Source: Neobacillus bataviensis (GTDB lineage Bacteria > Bacillota > Bacilli > Bacillales_B > DSM-18226). From it: DNA of 64,000 nucleotides. The notes beneath the pieces were generated by a model that saw only the letters and a list, made by a program, of their open reading frames with translations, was not told where the DNA came from and made no database searches. The position numbers and the translations under genes are program-made. Every line of letters starts with the position of its first letter. Positions within the stretch are counted from its first letter, which is position 1. Below, one piece after another: positions 33,116 through 43,004 of this stretch. The stretch lies in contig NZ_JAHXYW010000016.1 in assembly GCF_019969725.1 (NCBI RefSeq), positions 1 through 64,000 on the forward strand. The letters are read 5' to 3'.

Positions 33116-33700
33116 ATGGAAGCAATCGTCTTGGCTGCTGGATATTCCAGCCGGGCCAATGCTTTCAAAATGACTCTGCCACTGGGGAAAAGGAGCATAT
33201 TGGAGCAAACGATATCTAAATTTGAAGGAGTATGCAGCAGGGTCATCGTCGTAGCGGGTTATCAAGCGGAAATTATTCAGGAAGAAGTGGCGAAACTCAG
33301 CAGTAAAAATGACTATTCCTTTCAGATCCAATTTGTTTATAATGAAGAATTTCACAAGGGAATGTTTAGCTCCATTCAAAGGGGCTGCAACGAAGTAAAT
33401 GCCTCTGACTTAATTATCACACCCGGGGACTGTCCCCTTGTAAAAAAAGAGACAGTTCATCAAATAGCCAAACACATAGGGGACGTAGTGATTCCAAGCT
33501 TTCACTATAAAGGCGGCCACCCCATCAAATTATCAAGCGAAGTGAAGCAGAGAATTCTCGAAACCAATCCAGAAAGTAATTTGCGTGTGGTCCTCGGCGG
33601 TTACGAAAAGACATACCTTACTGTAGGTGATCCAGGAGTACTAATGGATGTTGATACGCCGGAGGATTACCAAAAAGCAATTGATTACAATAAAGCTTGA
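33116..33700 (+). CDS. pucB: MobA-like nucleotidyltransferase for molybdenum cofactor (PucB/MocA type)
   Basis: Attaches CMP (or GMP) to molybdopterin to make the dinucleotide cofactor needed by the dehydrogenase encoded downstream. The nucleotide loop is VLAAGYSSRANAFKMTLPLG (the family's usual RMG-x-x-K is RANAFK), the metal site lies in IITPGDCPLV and the end is DVDTPEDYQKA. 194 residues, normal. AGAAGGTG precedes ATG 33116. It is the first gene of the xanthine dehydrogenase cluster; the same five functions make up pucABCDE in B. subtilis in a different order. Confidence 0.87.
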   Translation: MEAIVLAAGYSSRANAFKMTLPLGKRSILEQTISKFEGVCSRVIVVAGYQAEIIQEEVAKLSSKNDYSFQIQFVYNEEFHKGMFSSIQRGCNEVNASDLIITPGDCPLVKKETVHQIAKHIGDVVIPSFHYKGGHPIKLSSEVKQRILETNPESNLRVVLGGYEKTYLTVGDPGVLMDVDTPEDYQKAIDYNKA

Positions 33701-33743
33701 ATTTCTCAATATTTCCTGAATATAAATGAATCATAAACGAATA

Positions 33744-33805
33744 CCAGAGGGACGGTTCTCATGGCTTAAATCAGATTAGTTAAGACCACAAGAACCGTCC
33801 CTTTG
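33744..33805. repeat. Long inverted repeat GGGACGGTTCT / AGAACCGTCCC
   Basis: CCAGAGGGACGGTTCT (33744-33759) pairs with AGAACCGTCCCTTTGG (33790-33805). I recall 'gggacggttct' palindromes as scattered repeats in Bacillaceae genomes. It sits between the first two genes of the operon and could form an attenuating hairpin. Confidence 0.75.
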
Positions 33806-33826
33806 GCACAGAAGGGTGTTGTTGCA

Positions 33827-35989
33827 ATGGTTCTCAAAGACATAAGTACATCAGTGCCCAAAAAGGATCATAAAGGGAAGGTATCGGGCCAGCTGCCCTA
33901 TATTAGTGACGTGAAAGTGGAAAATATGGTGTATGGTGTTTTGGTTCGGTCGCCGATTGCTTATGGAAAAATCAAATCCATCCAATTACCAAACCTTCCT
34001 GAGGGTTATGAAGCGGTAGGCGCTGAGAAAATCCCCGGACCCAATTATGTGAAAATTATTCAAGAAGATCAGCCCATTTTTGCCAATGAGTGGGTCAATT
34101 ATATTGGCGAGCCGATTTTCATGCTCGTTGGAAAAGAGCTAGATATCCTCTACCGTTTGTTAGATGAAGTGAAGATTGATTTTGAAGAACATCAAGCTGT
34201 CTATACATTAGATGAAGCAATCCAACAAAAATCGGCATCCGGGATCAATATGGCAAGCTATGAATTCGGAGAAAGCATAGAGACTATTGCTGCGATCGAG
34301 CAGGGAGCCTATCAAATTATCGAAGAAGAATATGATACGGGTTATCAGGAGCATGTTTATCTCGAGCCGCAAGGTATGCTCGCCATTTATAAGGAAGATG
34401 AAATTGTCGTCCAGGGATCCATGCAATGTCTTTATTATATAAAAAATGCATTGATAAGCGCGTTAGCCTGCGGTGACGATGAGGTCCGGGTGGTTCAAAG
34501 CCCGACCGGCGGAGGCTTTGGCGGCAAAGAAGAGTTTCCTTCGATGATGGCGTGCCACGTCGCCGTTGCGGCAAAAGCCGTCAAAAAATCGGTGATGCTC
34601 GTATTCGACCGGTCTGAGGATATGGTGGTGACGACGAAAAGGCATCCGGCCAAACTCACCTATCGAACGGCCCTTGATAAGGAAGGAAATATTTTGAGCA
34701 TGTGTGTGGACATTTACCTCGATGGCGGAGCGAATGCAGGATTGAGCCAAGTCGTGCTGCAGCGTGCCTTAATAAACAGTGCTGGAGTGTATAATATTCC
34801 GCATTTCCATGCAAAAGGTTATGTTTTAAAAACCAATACCGTTCCGAACGGTGCCTTCAGAGGCTTTGGAGCCCCGCAAAGCTTTGCCGGAATCGAAAGC
34901 CATATCGGGCACCTTAGTAAACTAGGAAACTTCGAGCCGCTAGAATATAAACGAAAGTACCTCGTCAAGCAAGGAGACCCCACCATCACCAAAGGAATAT
35001 TCCGAGATCCAATCTTAGTAGAAGATATGATTGAGGACCTGCTTAACGCGTCACAGTACAAAACGAAAAAAGCGGAGTTTCAGCGTCAGAATCAACAAAA
35101 TCACCGTTATAAAAAAGGCATTGGAACTTCATTGTTCCTTCACGGCTGCGGATTTACAGGCAGCGGCGAAAGAGATCATATTAAAGCAACGGTCAAGCTA
35201 GTGAAATCAAAGGACGACCTGGTATGGCTAAAAATCTCCAATTCTGACATGGGACAAGGAATCTATACGACATTGAGTAAAATTGTCGCTAAAGAACTCG
35301 ACCTTCCATACGAAAGAGTTTTGTACCCTGATCCCGATACAAAAGAGGTTCCAGACTCCGGACCGACCGTAGCCTCAAGAACGACGATGATTGTCGGAAA
35401 GTTGTTAGAACGGGCGGCAAAAAAACTGAAGGCACAATGGCAAAGTGGGGTAGAGCAGGAAGTCGTGGAGCATTATGTTCACCGTGAAATGATTCCATGG
35501 GACGAAAAAACCTTCACGGGAGATGCCTACCCGGCTTATTCCTGGGGCGTAAATATCGTGGAAGTAGAAGTAGATACGTTAACAGGAAATGTCAAGCTAG
35601 AAAAAGTATACGGCAATTATGAAGTAGGGAAGGTTATCGATGAACGGATTATGAAAGGCCAAATTGATGGTGGTCTGGCTCAAGGATTAGCGTATGGATA
35701 TTTAGAAAAAATGTCATCAAAGAAAGGCAGAATCCAACAAAAAAGCATATCGGATTATGGACCGCCGACTGCAATGGATGTGGTGTCCATTGATAGCAAG
35801 GTCTTTGACAACCCGTATGCGGATGGTCCATACGGGGCGAAAGGCGCAGGGGAATTGACGTTAATCGGCGGCGCTCCAGCCGTCCAGGCCGCAATCGAGG
35901 ATGCACTGCAAACTTCTTTTCAGCAAATTCCGATTACACCGGAAGTCATTATTGAAAGCCTTTGGAGGAAAGAAGGTGAAGGGGATTGA
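33827..35989 (+). CDS. pucD: Xanthine dehydrogenase, molybdopterin-binding subunit
   Basis: Catalytic large subunit (720 residues) of a molybdenum hydroxylase, probably oxidising hypoxanthine and xanthine to urate. Typical blocks: QSPTGGGFGGKEEFPSM, FRGFGAPQSFAGIE for the Mo site, MGQGIYTTLSKI for the cofactor, and GPYGAKGAGELTL with the catalytic Glu. ATG 33827 was chosen, 10 nt after GAAGGG; the frame opens at TTG 33803 inside the upstream palindrome. Its stop overlaps the start of the Fe-S subunit by four bases. Aldehyde- or other Mo hydroxylase activity is possible, as substrate residues were not resolved. Confidence 0.9.
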   Translation: MVLKDISTSVPKKDHKGKVSGQLPYISDVKVENMVYGVLVRSPIAYGKIKSIQLPNLPEGYEAVGAEKIPGPNYVKIIQEDQPIFANEWVNYIGEPIFMLVGKELDILYRLLDEVKIDFEEHQAVYTLDEAIQQKSASGINMASYEFGESIETIAAIEQGAYQIIEEEYDTGYQEHVYLEPQGMLAIYKEDEIVVQGSMQCLYYIKNALISALACGDDEVRVVQSPTGGGFGGKEEFPSMMACHVAVAAKAVKKSVMLVFDRSEDMVVTTKRHPAKLTYRTALDKEGNILSMCVDIYLDGGANAGLSQVVLQRALINSAGVYNIPHFHAKGYVLKTNTVPNGAFRGFGAPQSFAGIESHIGHLSKLGNFEPLEYKRKYLVKQGDPTITKGIFRDPILVEDMIEDLLNASQYKTKKAEFQRQNQQNHRYKKGIGTSLFLHGCGFTGSGERDHIKATVKLVKSKDDLVWLKISNSDMGQGIYTTLSKIVAKELDLPYERVLYPDPDTKEVPDSGPTVASRTTMIVGKLLERAAKKLKAQWQSGVEQEVVEHYVHREMIPWDEKTFTGDAYPAYSWGVNIVEVEVDTLTGNVKLEKVYGNYEVGKVIDERIMKGQIDGGLAQGLAYGYLEKMSSKKGRIQQKSISDYGPPTAMDVVSIDSKVFDNPYADGPYGAKGAGELTLIGGAPAVQAAIEDALQTSFQQIPITPEVIIESLWRKEGEGD

Positions 35990-36462
35990 TTAAATTTACC
36001 CTAAATGGAAGAGTCGTAGAAACGAACGCTCCTCCTAATGCAAGGTTACTAGATTTAATAAGGGATGAGTTTGAGTTAATCGGAACAAAGGAAGGCTGTG
36101 GGGAAGGGGAATGCGGGGCCTGCAGTGTGTTTGTAAATAACCTCCTGCAAAACAGCTGCCTAATTCCGATTGGTGCGATTGCCGGTGCCGATATTCAAAC
36201 GATCGAAGGAATCATGGAAACGGAACAATTTAAGCTTTTAGATGAGAGCTACTCCAATGCCGGAGGAGTGCAATGCGGCTATTGCATTCCGGGGATGATC
36301 ATGGCAAGTGCCGCTTTGTTATCGAACAATCCTCATCCTTCAGAGGCAGAAATTCGGGATGGCATTTCTGGAAATTTGTGCCGATGTACCGGCTACAATA
36401 TGATCGTGGATGCGATTAATCTGGCAGCGAAAAAAGGTGACGGCCTATGGCAGAAAAAATAA
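35986..36462 (+). CDS. pucE: Xanthine dehydrogenase, [2Fe-2S] subunit
   Basis: A 158-residue electron-transfer subunit. The plant-type ferredoxin cluster ligands are in CGEGECGACSVFVNN; the C-terminal cluster ligands are in QCGYCIPGM and NLCRCTGYNM. Start TTG 35986 overlaps the previous TGA, so translation is coupled; AAGGTGAAGG lies before it. The end overlaps the FAD subunit gene by 16 nt. Confidence 0.93.
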   Translation: MIKFTLNGRVVETNAPPNARLLDLIRDEFELIGTKEGCGEGECGACSVFVNNLLQNSCLIPIGAIAGADIQTIEGIMETEQFKLLDESYSNAGGVQCGYCIPGMIMASAALLSNNPHPSEAEIRDGISGNLCRCTGYNMIVDAINLAAKKGDGLWQKK

Positions 36463-37316
36463 CCGCCTATCGCTTCGATCGTTTAGATCAAACCTTGAGC
36501 CAATTGAATCAAGAAGACTGTGCGATAATCGCCGGAGGCACCGATGTCATGGTTCTTCACAAAAGCCGGAGGGGCATACCACCGAAAATTCCTAAACCGA
36601 TTGTTTTTATTGATCACCTTTCAGAATTAAAACAGGTGTATCACCTTTACAAGGATCTCCACATCGGAGCCTGCTGTACCTATAGTGAATTATTGGATCA
36701 TCCATTAATTCCTGCTGCCTTAAAAAACGCCATTAAATCGATTGCGGCCCCGGCTATTCGGAATCGGGGAACCTTGGGAGGCAATATTTGCAACGCCTCC
36801 CCAGCCGGCGATACGCTGCCGCTTTTATATGTATATAATGCAAAGCTTAAGTTACGTTCTGTAAATGGTGATCGAATCGTTGCGATTAACGATTTTATTA
36901 AAGGGCCGCGAAGAGTGCAACGCGATCCAAATGAAATCGTTACGGAGATTATCCTTCCATCTGTATTAGAAGAAGATGCTCATGTCTTTTTTGAGAAAGT
37001 TGGCAACCGTAACGCAGATGCGATTGCAAAAGTAGGGTTTGCAGGCTATATCCGGATCAATGATGACCGAATCGAAGATGTTCGCTTCGCCTTCGGGGCG
37101 GTCGGACCCACGATGGTTCGTTCCCTAAATATCGAGAAGAAGCTGGTTGGAAAAACCATACCATTAGCCGATTCCGAAATCGCTCAGGTTGTGGCAGACT
37201 TCGATAAAATCATACGTCCAATCGACGATCAGCGCTCCACGGCCGTCTACAGAAAAACTGTCGCGTTAAATCTATTACGCTATTTTCTTAGCTCGAAGCA
37301 ATATCAAACGAATTGA
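36447..37316 (+). CDS. pucC: Xanthine dehydrogenase, FAD-binding subunit
   Basis: A 289-residue subunit passing electrons to NAD. The FAD pyrophosphate loop is CAIIAGGTDVMV and the second FAD motif is PAIRNRGTLGGNICNASPAGD; the CO-dehydrogenase-type C-terminal domain ends in YRKTVALNLLRYFL. ATG 36447 lies within the end of the Fe-S gene, an arrangement that favours equal subunit synthesis. Normal length. Confidence 0.92.
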   Translation: MAEKITAYRFDRLDQTLSQLNQEDCAIIAGGTDVMVLHKSRRGIPPKIPKPIVFIDHLSELKQVYHLYKDLHIGACCTYSELLDHPLIPAALKNAIKSIAAPAIRNRGTLGGNICNASPAGDTLPLLYVYNAKLKLRSVNGDRIVAINDFIKGPRRVQRDPNEIVTEIILPSVLEEDAHVFFEKVGNRNADAIAKVGFAGYIRINDDRIEDVRFAFGAVGPTMVRSLNIEKKLVGKTIPLADSEIAQVVADFDKIIRPIDDQRSTAVYRKTVALNLLRYFLSSKQYQTN

Positions 37317-37344
37317 TTTTTTCAAAAAAGGGGGAGGGCTATTC

Positions 37345-38139
37345 ATGCTACTAATGGAAAAAGTGGCTTTGCTGACTCGTCAAAACGAAACCTTTGCTTT
37401 AGCTATGATAATTGAATCCAAGGGCTCGACTCCCAGGCATGTTGGTAAAATGATTGTATATCGGGATGGTACGATTGAAGGAACAGTCGGAGGGGGCTTG
37501 GCTGAACACTATATCATCCAAGAAAGTGTAAAGGCCATCCAAAATGGCCAATCGAAAATCGTTGAATACAAATTGAATCGACATGCAAAAGACGGAATTC
37601 AAATGAGTTGCGGGGGAACGTTACGGGTCTTTATTGAAGTCTATACAAGCAGGCCTGAACTCGTTCTGTGTGGGGCCGGTCATTTAGGCCATGCCTTGGC
37701 AAAGCTCGCTGATTTCCTCGAATTACCTTATTGCATTATCGATGACCGCGTTGATTTTTGTACGAAGGAGCGCTTTCCAAATGCGACAAACCTTTTTGTT
37801 GACAAAGATATAGAGAAGGCATTGCTTGCAGCTAATCTCAATGAAAAGTCATATGTAGTGATTGTGACCAAAGATGGTGATGATATTGTCTTGAAAACGG
37901 CACTGCAATTTCCAATTGCTTATGTGGGAATGGTCGCCAGTAAACGCAAGGTCATACACATTTTCAATAAATTAAAAAGCAAAGGGGTTAACGAGGAACA
38001 GCTGGATAGAGTCCATTCCCCAATCGGATTGGAAATGGGCGCAGAAACAACAGCAGAAATTGCTATCAGTATTATCGGGGAAATCATCCAGGTGAGCAAG
38101 GGGAAAAAGCCTTTGAAAGTGAAACAGTTAAATAGCTAA
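37345..38139 (+). CDS. pucA: XdhC/CoxI-family maturation factor
   Basis: A 264-residue chaperone that binds molybdenum cofactor and promotes its sulfuration and insertion into the dehydrogenase. The N-terminal XdhC domain has ESKGSTPRHVGKMIV and GGGLAEHYI with the Cys in MSCGGTLRVFIE. The C-terminal Rossmann domain has LVLCGAGHLGHALAKLA and ends with HSPIGLEMGAETTAEIA. GGGGGAGGG precedes ATG 37345. Last gene of the operon, before the terminator at 38160. Confidence 0.9.
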   Translation: MLLMEKVALLTRQNETFALAMIIESKGSTPRHVGKMIVYRDGTIEGTVGGGLAEHYIIQESVKAIQNGQSKIVEYKLNRHAKDGIQMSCGGTLRVFIEVYTSRPELVLCGAGHLGHALAKLADFLELPYCIIDDRVDFCTKERFPNATNLFVDKDIEKALLAANLNEKSYVVIVTKDGDDIVLKTALQFPIAYVGMVASKRKVIHIFNKLKSKGVNEEQLDRVHSPIGLEMGAETTAEIAISIIGEIIQVSKGKKPLKVKQLNS

Positions 38140-38159
38140 GTAGAACAAATGCATCTAAT

Positions 38160-38197
38160 TAAGCCTCTTGTCCAATCGCCAACAGGAGGCTTGTTTT
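38160..38197 (+). terminator. Terminator of the xanthine dehydrogenase operon
   Basis: AAGCCTC (38161-38167) / GAGGCTT (38186-38192) with additional TGT/ACA pairing, then GTTTTG. Confidence 0.75.
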
Positions 38198-38251
38198 GTG
38201 TTGTGGTAGGAAAGTCATTGTGTTATTACTGCGGCTGCTCCCCCGGAACAT

Positions 38252-38385
38252 TCACTTGGAGATAACTCCAAACTTATCTCTAATTTGCCCGTACAAGGGA
38301 CTCCAATCCGTCTTATGAAGAGGCATGATAACTTGTCCTCCGTCTTTCAAAGCGGTGAAGATTTCTCTCGCGTAGTGTATTATTT
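38252..38385 (-). pseudogene. C-terminal remnant of a PhnB-like VOC protein
   Basis: The minus strand reads YAREIFTALKDGGQVIMPL, then HKTDWSPLYGQIRDKFGVIS and TGA at 38254-38252. This is the characteristic end of PhnB-type VOC proteins (W-S-P-x-Y-G...D-K-F-G-V). No start or first domain is present; the sequence turns AT-rich and stops beyond about 38385. A dead fragment. Confidence 0.65.
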
Positions 38386-38445
38386 TACTATTTAAATTCT
38401 ATTAATTTAGATTATTTTTTGATATTATGAAGACCCTCCATTTTT

Positions 38446-38602
38446 CCCCCAATCACAATGATAAATTCGACAAAATTTATAACGTTTTTTTCTAAAAATA
38501 CCCGAAAATTCTTTATTAATCGAGGTTTTATAACATTTATAAACAATAAATACTATAAATATAAGTTTATAGTTTCATGTATAATCCCCCAATTTACTCT
38601 TT
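38446..38602 (+). promoter_or_regulatory. Regulatory region of subtilase 1: CCCCCAAT motifs, Spo0A-like box, TATAAT
   Basis: CCCCCAAT at 38446 and 38586; TTCGACAAAA (38466-38475), which is a perfect 0A box on the minus strand; TATAAT at 38580-38585 directly before the second CCCCC. AATCCCCCAATTTACT (16 nt) is identical to a block upstream of the second subtilase, and TGCnnGTACA follows in both. Confidence 0.5.
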
Positions 38603-38677
38603 TAAAAGATGCTTGTACATTTGTAGAAAGAGAACTATTGTCAGAAAAATATATTAATTGGGGAGATGTAAGAGAGA

Positions 38678-41600
38678 ATGAAAAAGAAGTTTATAAAAAA
38701 AGCGATGACCCTTACATTGGGGGTAGGTTTAATTTCTAGCAGTCTATCTAATATGTATCTTAGTTTCCCATCTAAAGTACGTGCGGAGACGATATTACCT
38801 AAAAGCGGAACAGTATATAGTACAAAGGCTGAACAAATCTTGGCTTCTCTGACTAAAGAGCAGCGGGACGCATTGACAAAACTTCAAGTCACGGAAAGAA
38901 ATGGACTACAAGGATTTGATGAAGAAGAATTAAAGAGCGATAATGAGATCTCTGTAATTGTCGAGTTTAAATCTAAACCTGAGAAAGTTGCAGTACTTGA
39001 TGCTGCTATTAAAGGCAAGAACTTGACAGCAGAACAAGCGAAGAACAAGGTTGACCATGAGCACGCTACATTTGATGCTGATTTAAAGAAAATTTTTCCA
39101 TCCAATCTAGAAAAGGCTGGAAAAAAGTCTTATGAAATAACACGTTCATATAAAACAACCTACAACGGTGTTTCTATGAAACTACCTGCGAACGAAGTAG
39201 AGACTCTTCTTCAAGCGGATGCTGTAAAAGCGGTTTATAAAAGTGTTACATTTACTATCGAACCGCCGATTAAATCAGAATCTAATGAAGAAGTAGAATC
39301 TACTAAAAGAATAGAGAGTATTCCATTTCTAGGTGTGGACAAGTTACATAAAGAAGGTATTACAGGAAAAGGTGTGAAGGTCGGAGTCATTGACACAGGT
39401 GTCGATTATCATCATCCTGATTTAAAAGCTGCTTTTAAGGGTGGATATGATTTCGTGGATAACGATTCAGATCCAATGGAAACGTCATACGATGATTGGA
39501 AAAAGTCTGGGAAGCCAGAGACTAACGAAGGTGGATCATCCTATTATACGAGTCATGGTACCCATGTTTCAGGTACGATTGCAGGGCGAGCAAAAAATAC
39601 GAGCGGTGTAGCTGTAGCGGGAATTGCTCCTGATGCGGAATTATACGGATATCGTGCTTTAGGACCATATGGAACAGGCGAGCTAGATGATATCTTAGCT
39701 GCAATTGAAAAATCAGTTAAGGATGGGATGGATGTAATTAATCTTTCGTTAGGGGCCAATATAAATGATCCGCAATTCCCTACGAGTACTGCCATCAACT
39801 ATGCTGTTCTTAATGGTGTGACAGCAGTTGTTGCTGCAGGTAATAGTGGACCTTATTCGTATACAGTTGGATCTCCCGGAGCAGCTGCATTGGCATTGAC
39901 AGTGGGGGCAAGCAGTACTCCTATTCCGGTTGCAAAATATACAGGAGAACTAGATGGTGTATTAAACAAAACTTACGATTTAAGCAATCTCTATTCAAAT
40001 TTTACATCAAATCTAAAATCATTTGAAAAACAGACTATAGAAATTGTTGATTTAGGTGTAGGAACAGCAGCAGATTACACGAATAAAGATGTTAATGGAA
40101 AAATAGTCTTAGTCAATACGGGTGGTATTGGAACGCAAACAAAAGTTATCTATGCAAAAGAACATGGAGCGCTTGCTGTATTAACGTACAATAATACACC
40201 AGGTGCAGCTCCTACAAGCTTTGTAAGAGAAGACCAAAATTTTATTCCTACTTTTACAATGACTTATGAACAAGGTGTGGACTTTAAAGCTCAACTTGCT
40301 GCTGGCAATAACAAATTGACTTTTAAAAATTATAAAGAAGAAAATACAGGAGGAGACGAGTTGGCTTGGTTTAGTTCTCGCGGACCTACACGAACTAATT
40401 ATGATATAAAACCGGAAATCACAGCGCCAGGAGTGAGTGTCCTATCAAGCGTCCCTGCTTACACCATTTATAAAAATGATCAGTCTAATTACCAATTCGC
40501 TTATAACCGCATGTCCGGTACATCAATGGCTACTCCTCATGTAGCTGGAATTTCAGCTTTGTTACTACAGGTAAAGCCTAATCTTCAGCCAAGTGATATT
40601 AAAACGATTTTGATGAATACAGCTAAACCATTAGCAGGAAAGAATAGTGTATTTGACGTGGGAGCAGGTCGTGTAGATGCCTATCGTGCCGTCCACACAG
40701 GGATGGAGCTCCAAGTTCAAGATGAAACCCCAGTTCGCGTCAATGAAGAAAACTTTGTAATAAAAGAAGAGACAGGTGGACTTAGTTTCGGTAATCATTA
40801 TGCAAACGAAGAAACATTTATTAATAAGTCTGTAAAAATGACAAACCTTGAAGATAAAATTAAAAAGTTTGATGTGGATGTTCAATTTCAAACAGATGCC
40901 AATGGATCATTAGATGCTAGTTATAATAATGTGACATTAGATATTCCAAAGGTTATTCCGGTTCAATCATTAAAAACAAAAAAAGTGCCTGTTTCCATAA
41001 CTATACCAGCGACTGCAAAAGCCGGCATTTATGAAGGTTATATTACCATCACAAATCAAATCGACAAAAACGAACAATATCGGATTCCGTTTAGCGTTCG
41101 AACGATGGAAGAAGGAATAGAATCCACTTCCCTTTCTACAAATGTCCTTTCACCTTACCATTTACAAGTGCTTCCATTTAGTGCTAGTACTTGGAATCAA
41201 AGACTGACTTTCAGATTAAAATCTCCTATGAAATGGCTGGATGTCGTTTTGGTAGATGGAAAAACCGGAAAGGATCTTGGATTAATAGAGACGGTTTATA
41301 CTGATGGTTTTTATGATAGTACAAATTATTATGTTGAAAGGATATTTGAAGGTAAATACAATGCGTTTACTGGAAACCCAGAAAAGCCAATCTCCACTCA
41401 ACAAAGTTATGTAAAACCTGGATATTACCAAATTAAAGTTATTGGTACAAGTGAACGTGATCATATTTTTACAACTTATAATGACGTTTATGTTGACCCT
41501 AACAGACCAACGATGACAACATCTTTAGATGGAAATGAATCTCCTGTCTACGAGTATCTGCCGGGACAAAAAACGTTTCCGCTTCAAGTGAAGGTTATAG

Positions 41601-42811
41601 ATGAAGAAGTAGAAAAGATGGTGGCATCCGGAATCAATGTAAATCAGTCTATCAACTCCGTCACTTATGCTATTAACGGTAGCACTAAGCCTGCCCTTCC
41701 AGTCGGGACAGATGGCACAATTAATTTTGATGTACCGATAACTGAAACCATCGCATGGAATCGATTTACAGTAAATGGAAATGACGGAGGGAAAAATCAG
41801 ACTCCAAAGAAAAATTTCTACTTCGTTAAATTGGGTACTCCTTATGGATATTTGACGACTGATAAAACAGACGTAAAAATGGGAGAAACAGTATCCGCTA
41901 CTCTCGTTTTAAATAACGTAGATAAGTTAAAAACGTCAGAATGGACTCTTTCTAACATCGGCCAAAACTTTGAGATTGTCGATGCAAAGGCGAATGAGGC
42001 ACTTGCGAATTACGGTACATCCGTGGTGAATGTTGAAACGACTGGCAACACTTCAAAAGTGAAGCTGACTATGGATGGATCGAAAACAGTGAGCGGAAAT
42101 ATTTCTGCTATCGATTTGACATTGAAAGTGAAGGATGCAGCATTTGCAGTAAGCGCAGCTGTAAATCCAACAGTTGTGTACACGACTGACCTAGGGAATC
42201 GTATAACTATTTCTTCTGCGGGAATGGAATGGCAACTCCAGTCAACCTTTTCAGAATTAACTGGTTCAATAAGAGGAGCTGCAGTACTATTAAAAGATTA
42301 TACAAAACTTGGTGCAACTATTCGAGTAATCGATGCGAATGGTACTGTATATGATGGAACATCGTCAATTGCTAGAGTTGGAGATTACCGTATTTCCAAA
42401 TTACCGATTACGGATAAACCATTTACTTGGGAAATGAAATTGCCTGGACATTTTATGATGCAAAAACAAATTCAACTTGGGGTCGAGAAGAATGGAAGCA
42501 TGTTGGGACAGCTTCGTCTATACTATACTGGTATGGCTGGAAACTTTTATGAGTTTGCTGTTCCTGGAGATGTGAATCAAGATAATGTGATCGATGTCCA
42601 GGATGCGATAGCAATCCAAAAGGCTTGGAATACAAATAACAGAGCGGCGGATATTAACTTCGACGGAATTGTTGATGCCAAGGATATACAGTTTGTTATA
42701 GATAACTATCTAAAACAAAACAGTGATGTTGATAATTCACCGGCACCTATGCAACAAGTTGATGAAAAGACCCTGCAGGATATTTTAAGAGAATTGCAAA
42801 TTTCAGCTTAG
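38678..42811 (+). CDS. Large secreted subtilisin-like protease with C-terminal dockerin-like domain (1)
   Basis: 1,377 residues. A signal peptide (MKKKFIKKAMTLTLGVGLIS, ending near VRA at 37) precedes an I9-type propeptide with EISVIVEFKSKPEKVAV and TYNGVSMKLPANEV. The S8 triad is D239 (GVIDTGVDYHHPDL), H296 (SHGTHVSGTIAG) and S616 (GTSMATPHVAG). The 320-residue gap holds a PA-type insert (VLVNTGGIGTQTKVIYAKE), as in Vpr and lactocepin. Fn3-like and beta-rich domains follow to about 1290. Residues 1298-1350 carry two dockerin-type Ca loops (GDVNQDNVIDVQDA and DINFDGIVDAKD). ATG 38678 follows GGGGAGATGTAAGAGAG. Paralogous to the gene at 43683. No cohesin gene is in the window. Confidence 0.9.
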   Translation: MKKKFIKKAMTLTLGVGLISSSLSNMYLSFPSKVRAETILPKSGTVYSTKAEQILASLTKEQRDALTKLQVTERNGLQGFDEEELKSDNEISVIVEFKSKPEKVAVLDAAIKGKNLTAEQAKNKVDHEHATFDADLKKIFPSNLEKAGKKSYEITRSYKTTYNGVSMKLPANEVETLLQADAVKAVYKSVTFTIEPPIKSESNEEVESTKRIESIPFLGVDKLHKEGITGKGVKVGVIDTGVDYHHPDLKAAFKGGYDFVDNDSDPMETSYDDWKKSGKPETNEGGSSYYTSHGTHVSGTIAGRAKNTSGVAVAGIAPDAELYGYRALGPYGTGELDDILAAIEKSVKDGMDVINLSLGANINDPQFPTSTAINYAVLNGVTAVVAAGNSGPYSYTVGSPGAAALALTVGASSTPIPVAKYTGELDGVLNKTYDLSNLYSNFTSNLKSFEKQTIEIVDLGVGTAADYTNKDVNGKIVLVNTGGIGTQTKVIYAKEHGALAVLTYNNTPGAAPTSFVREDQNFIPTFTMTYEQGVDFKAQLAAGNNKLTFKNYKEENTGGDELAWFSSRGPTRTNYDIKPEITAPGVSVLSSVPAYTIYKNDQSNYQFAYNRMSGTSMATPHVAGISALLLQVKPNLQPSDIKTILMNTAKPLAGKNSVFDVGAGRVDAYRAVHTGMELQVQDETPVRVNEENFVIKEETGGLSFGNHYANEETFINKSVKMTNLEDKIKKFDVDVQFQTDANGSLDASYNNVTLDIPKVIPVQSLKTKKVPVSITIPATAKAGIYEGYITITNQIDKNEQYRIPFSVRTMEEGIESTSLSTNVLSPYHLQVLPFSASTWNQRLTFRLKSPMKWLDVVLVDGKTGKDLGLIETVYTDGFYDSTNYYVERIFEGKYNAFTGNPEKPISTQQSYVKPGYYQIKVIGTSERDHIFTTYNDVYVDPNRPTMTTSLDGNESPVYEYLPGQKTFPLQVKVIDEEVEKMVASGINVNQSINSVTYAINGSTKPALPVGTDGTINFDVPITETIAWNRFTVNGNDGGKNQTPKKNFYFVKLGTPYGYLTTDKTDVKMGETVSATLVLNNVDKLKTSEWTLSNIGQNFEIVDAKANEALANYGTSVVNVETTGNTSKVKLTMDGSKTVSGNISAIDLTLKVKDAAFAVSAAVNPTVVYTTDLGNRITISSAGMEWQLQSTFSELTGSIRGAAVLLKDYTKLGATIRVIDANGTVYDGTSSIARVGDYRISKLPITDKPFTWEMKLPGHFMMQKQIQLGVEKNGSMLGQLRLYYTGMAGNFYEFAVPGDVNQDNVIDVQDAIAIQKAWNTNNRAADINFDGIVDAKDIQFVIDNYLKQNSDVDNSPAPMQQVDEKTLQDILRELQISA

Positions 42812-42848
42812 CTTGTGGGGAACAATGGGCGTATAAACAATTTGAAAG

Positions 42849-42886
42849 AGAGGGAATTCTTATTAATAAGAATTCCTCTTTTTTTA
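42849..42886 (+). terminator. Terminator of subtilase 1
   Basis: AGAGGGAATTCTTATT / AATAAGAATTCCTCT, nearly no loop, then seven T. Confidence 0.88.
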
Positions 42887-43004
42887 GTAATTTATCACTC
42901 TGCATTTTCCATTTCCTACACGTAAACATGAAATTTCCCCCAAACACTTTATCTTCATTCAACCCAAAAGATAGGGGGAAAGGATTGAACAGGGAGTTGT
43001 GGAG

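Noticed and set aside
38458..38739. 93-codon frame upstream of and overlapping subtilase 1
   Set aside because: It is AT-rich, has no ribosome site, and covers the promoter region that is shared with subtilase 2.
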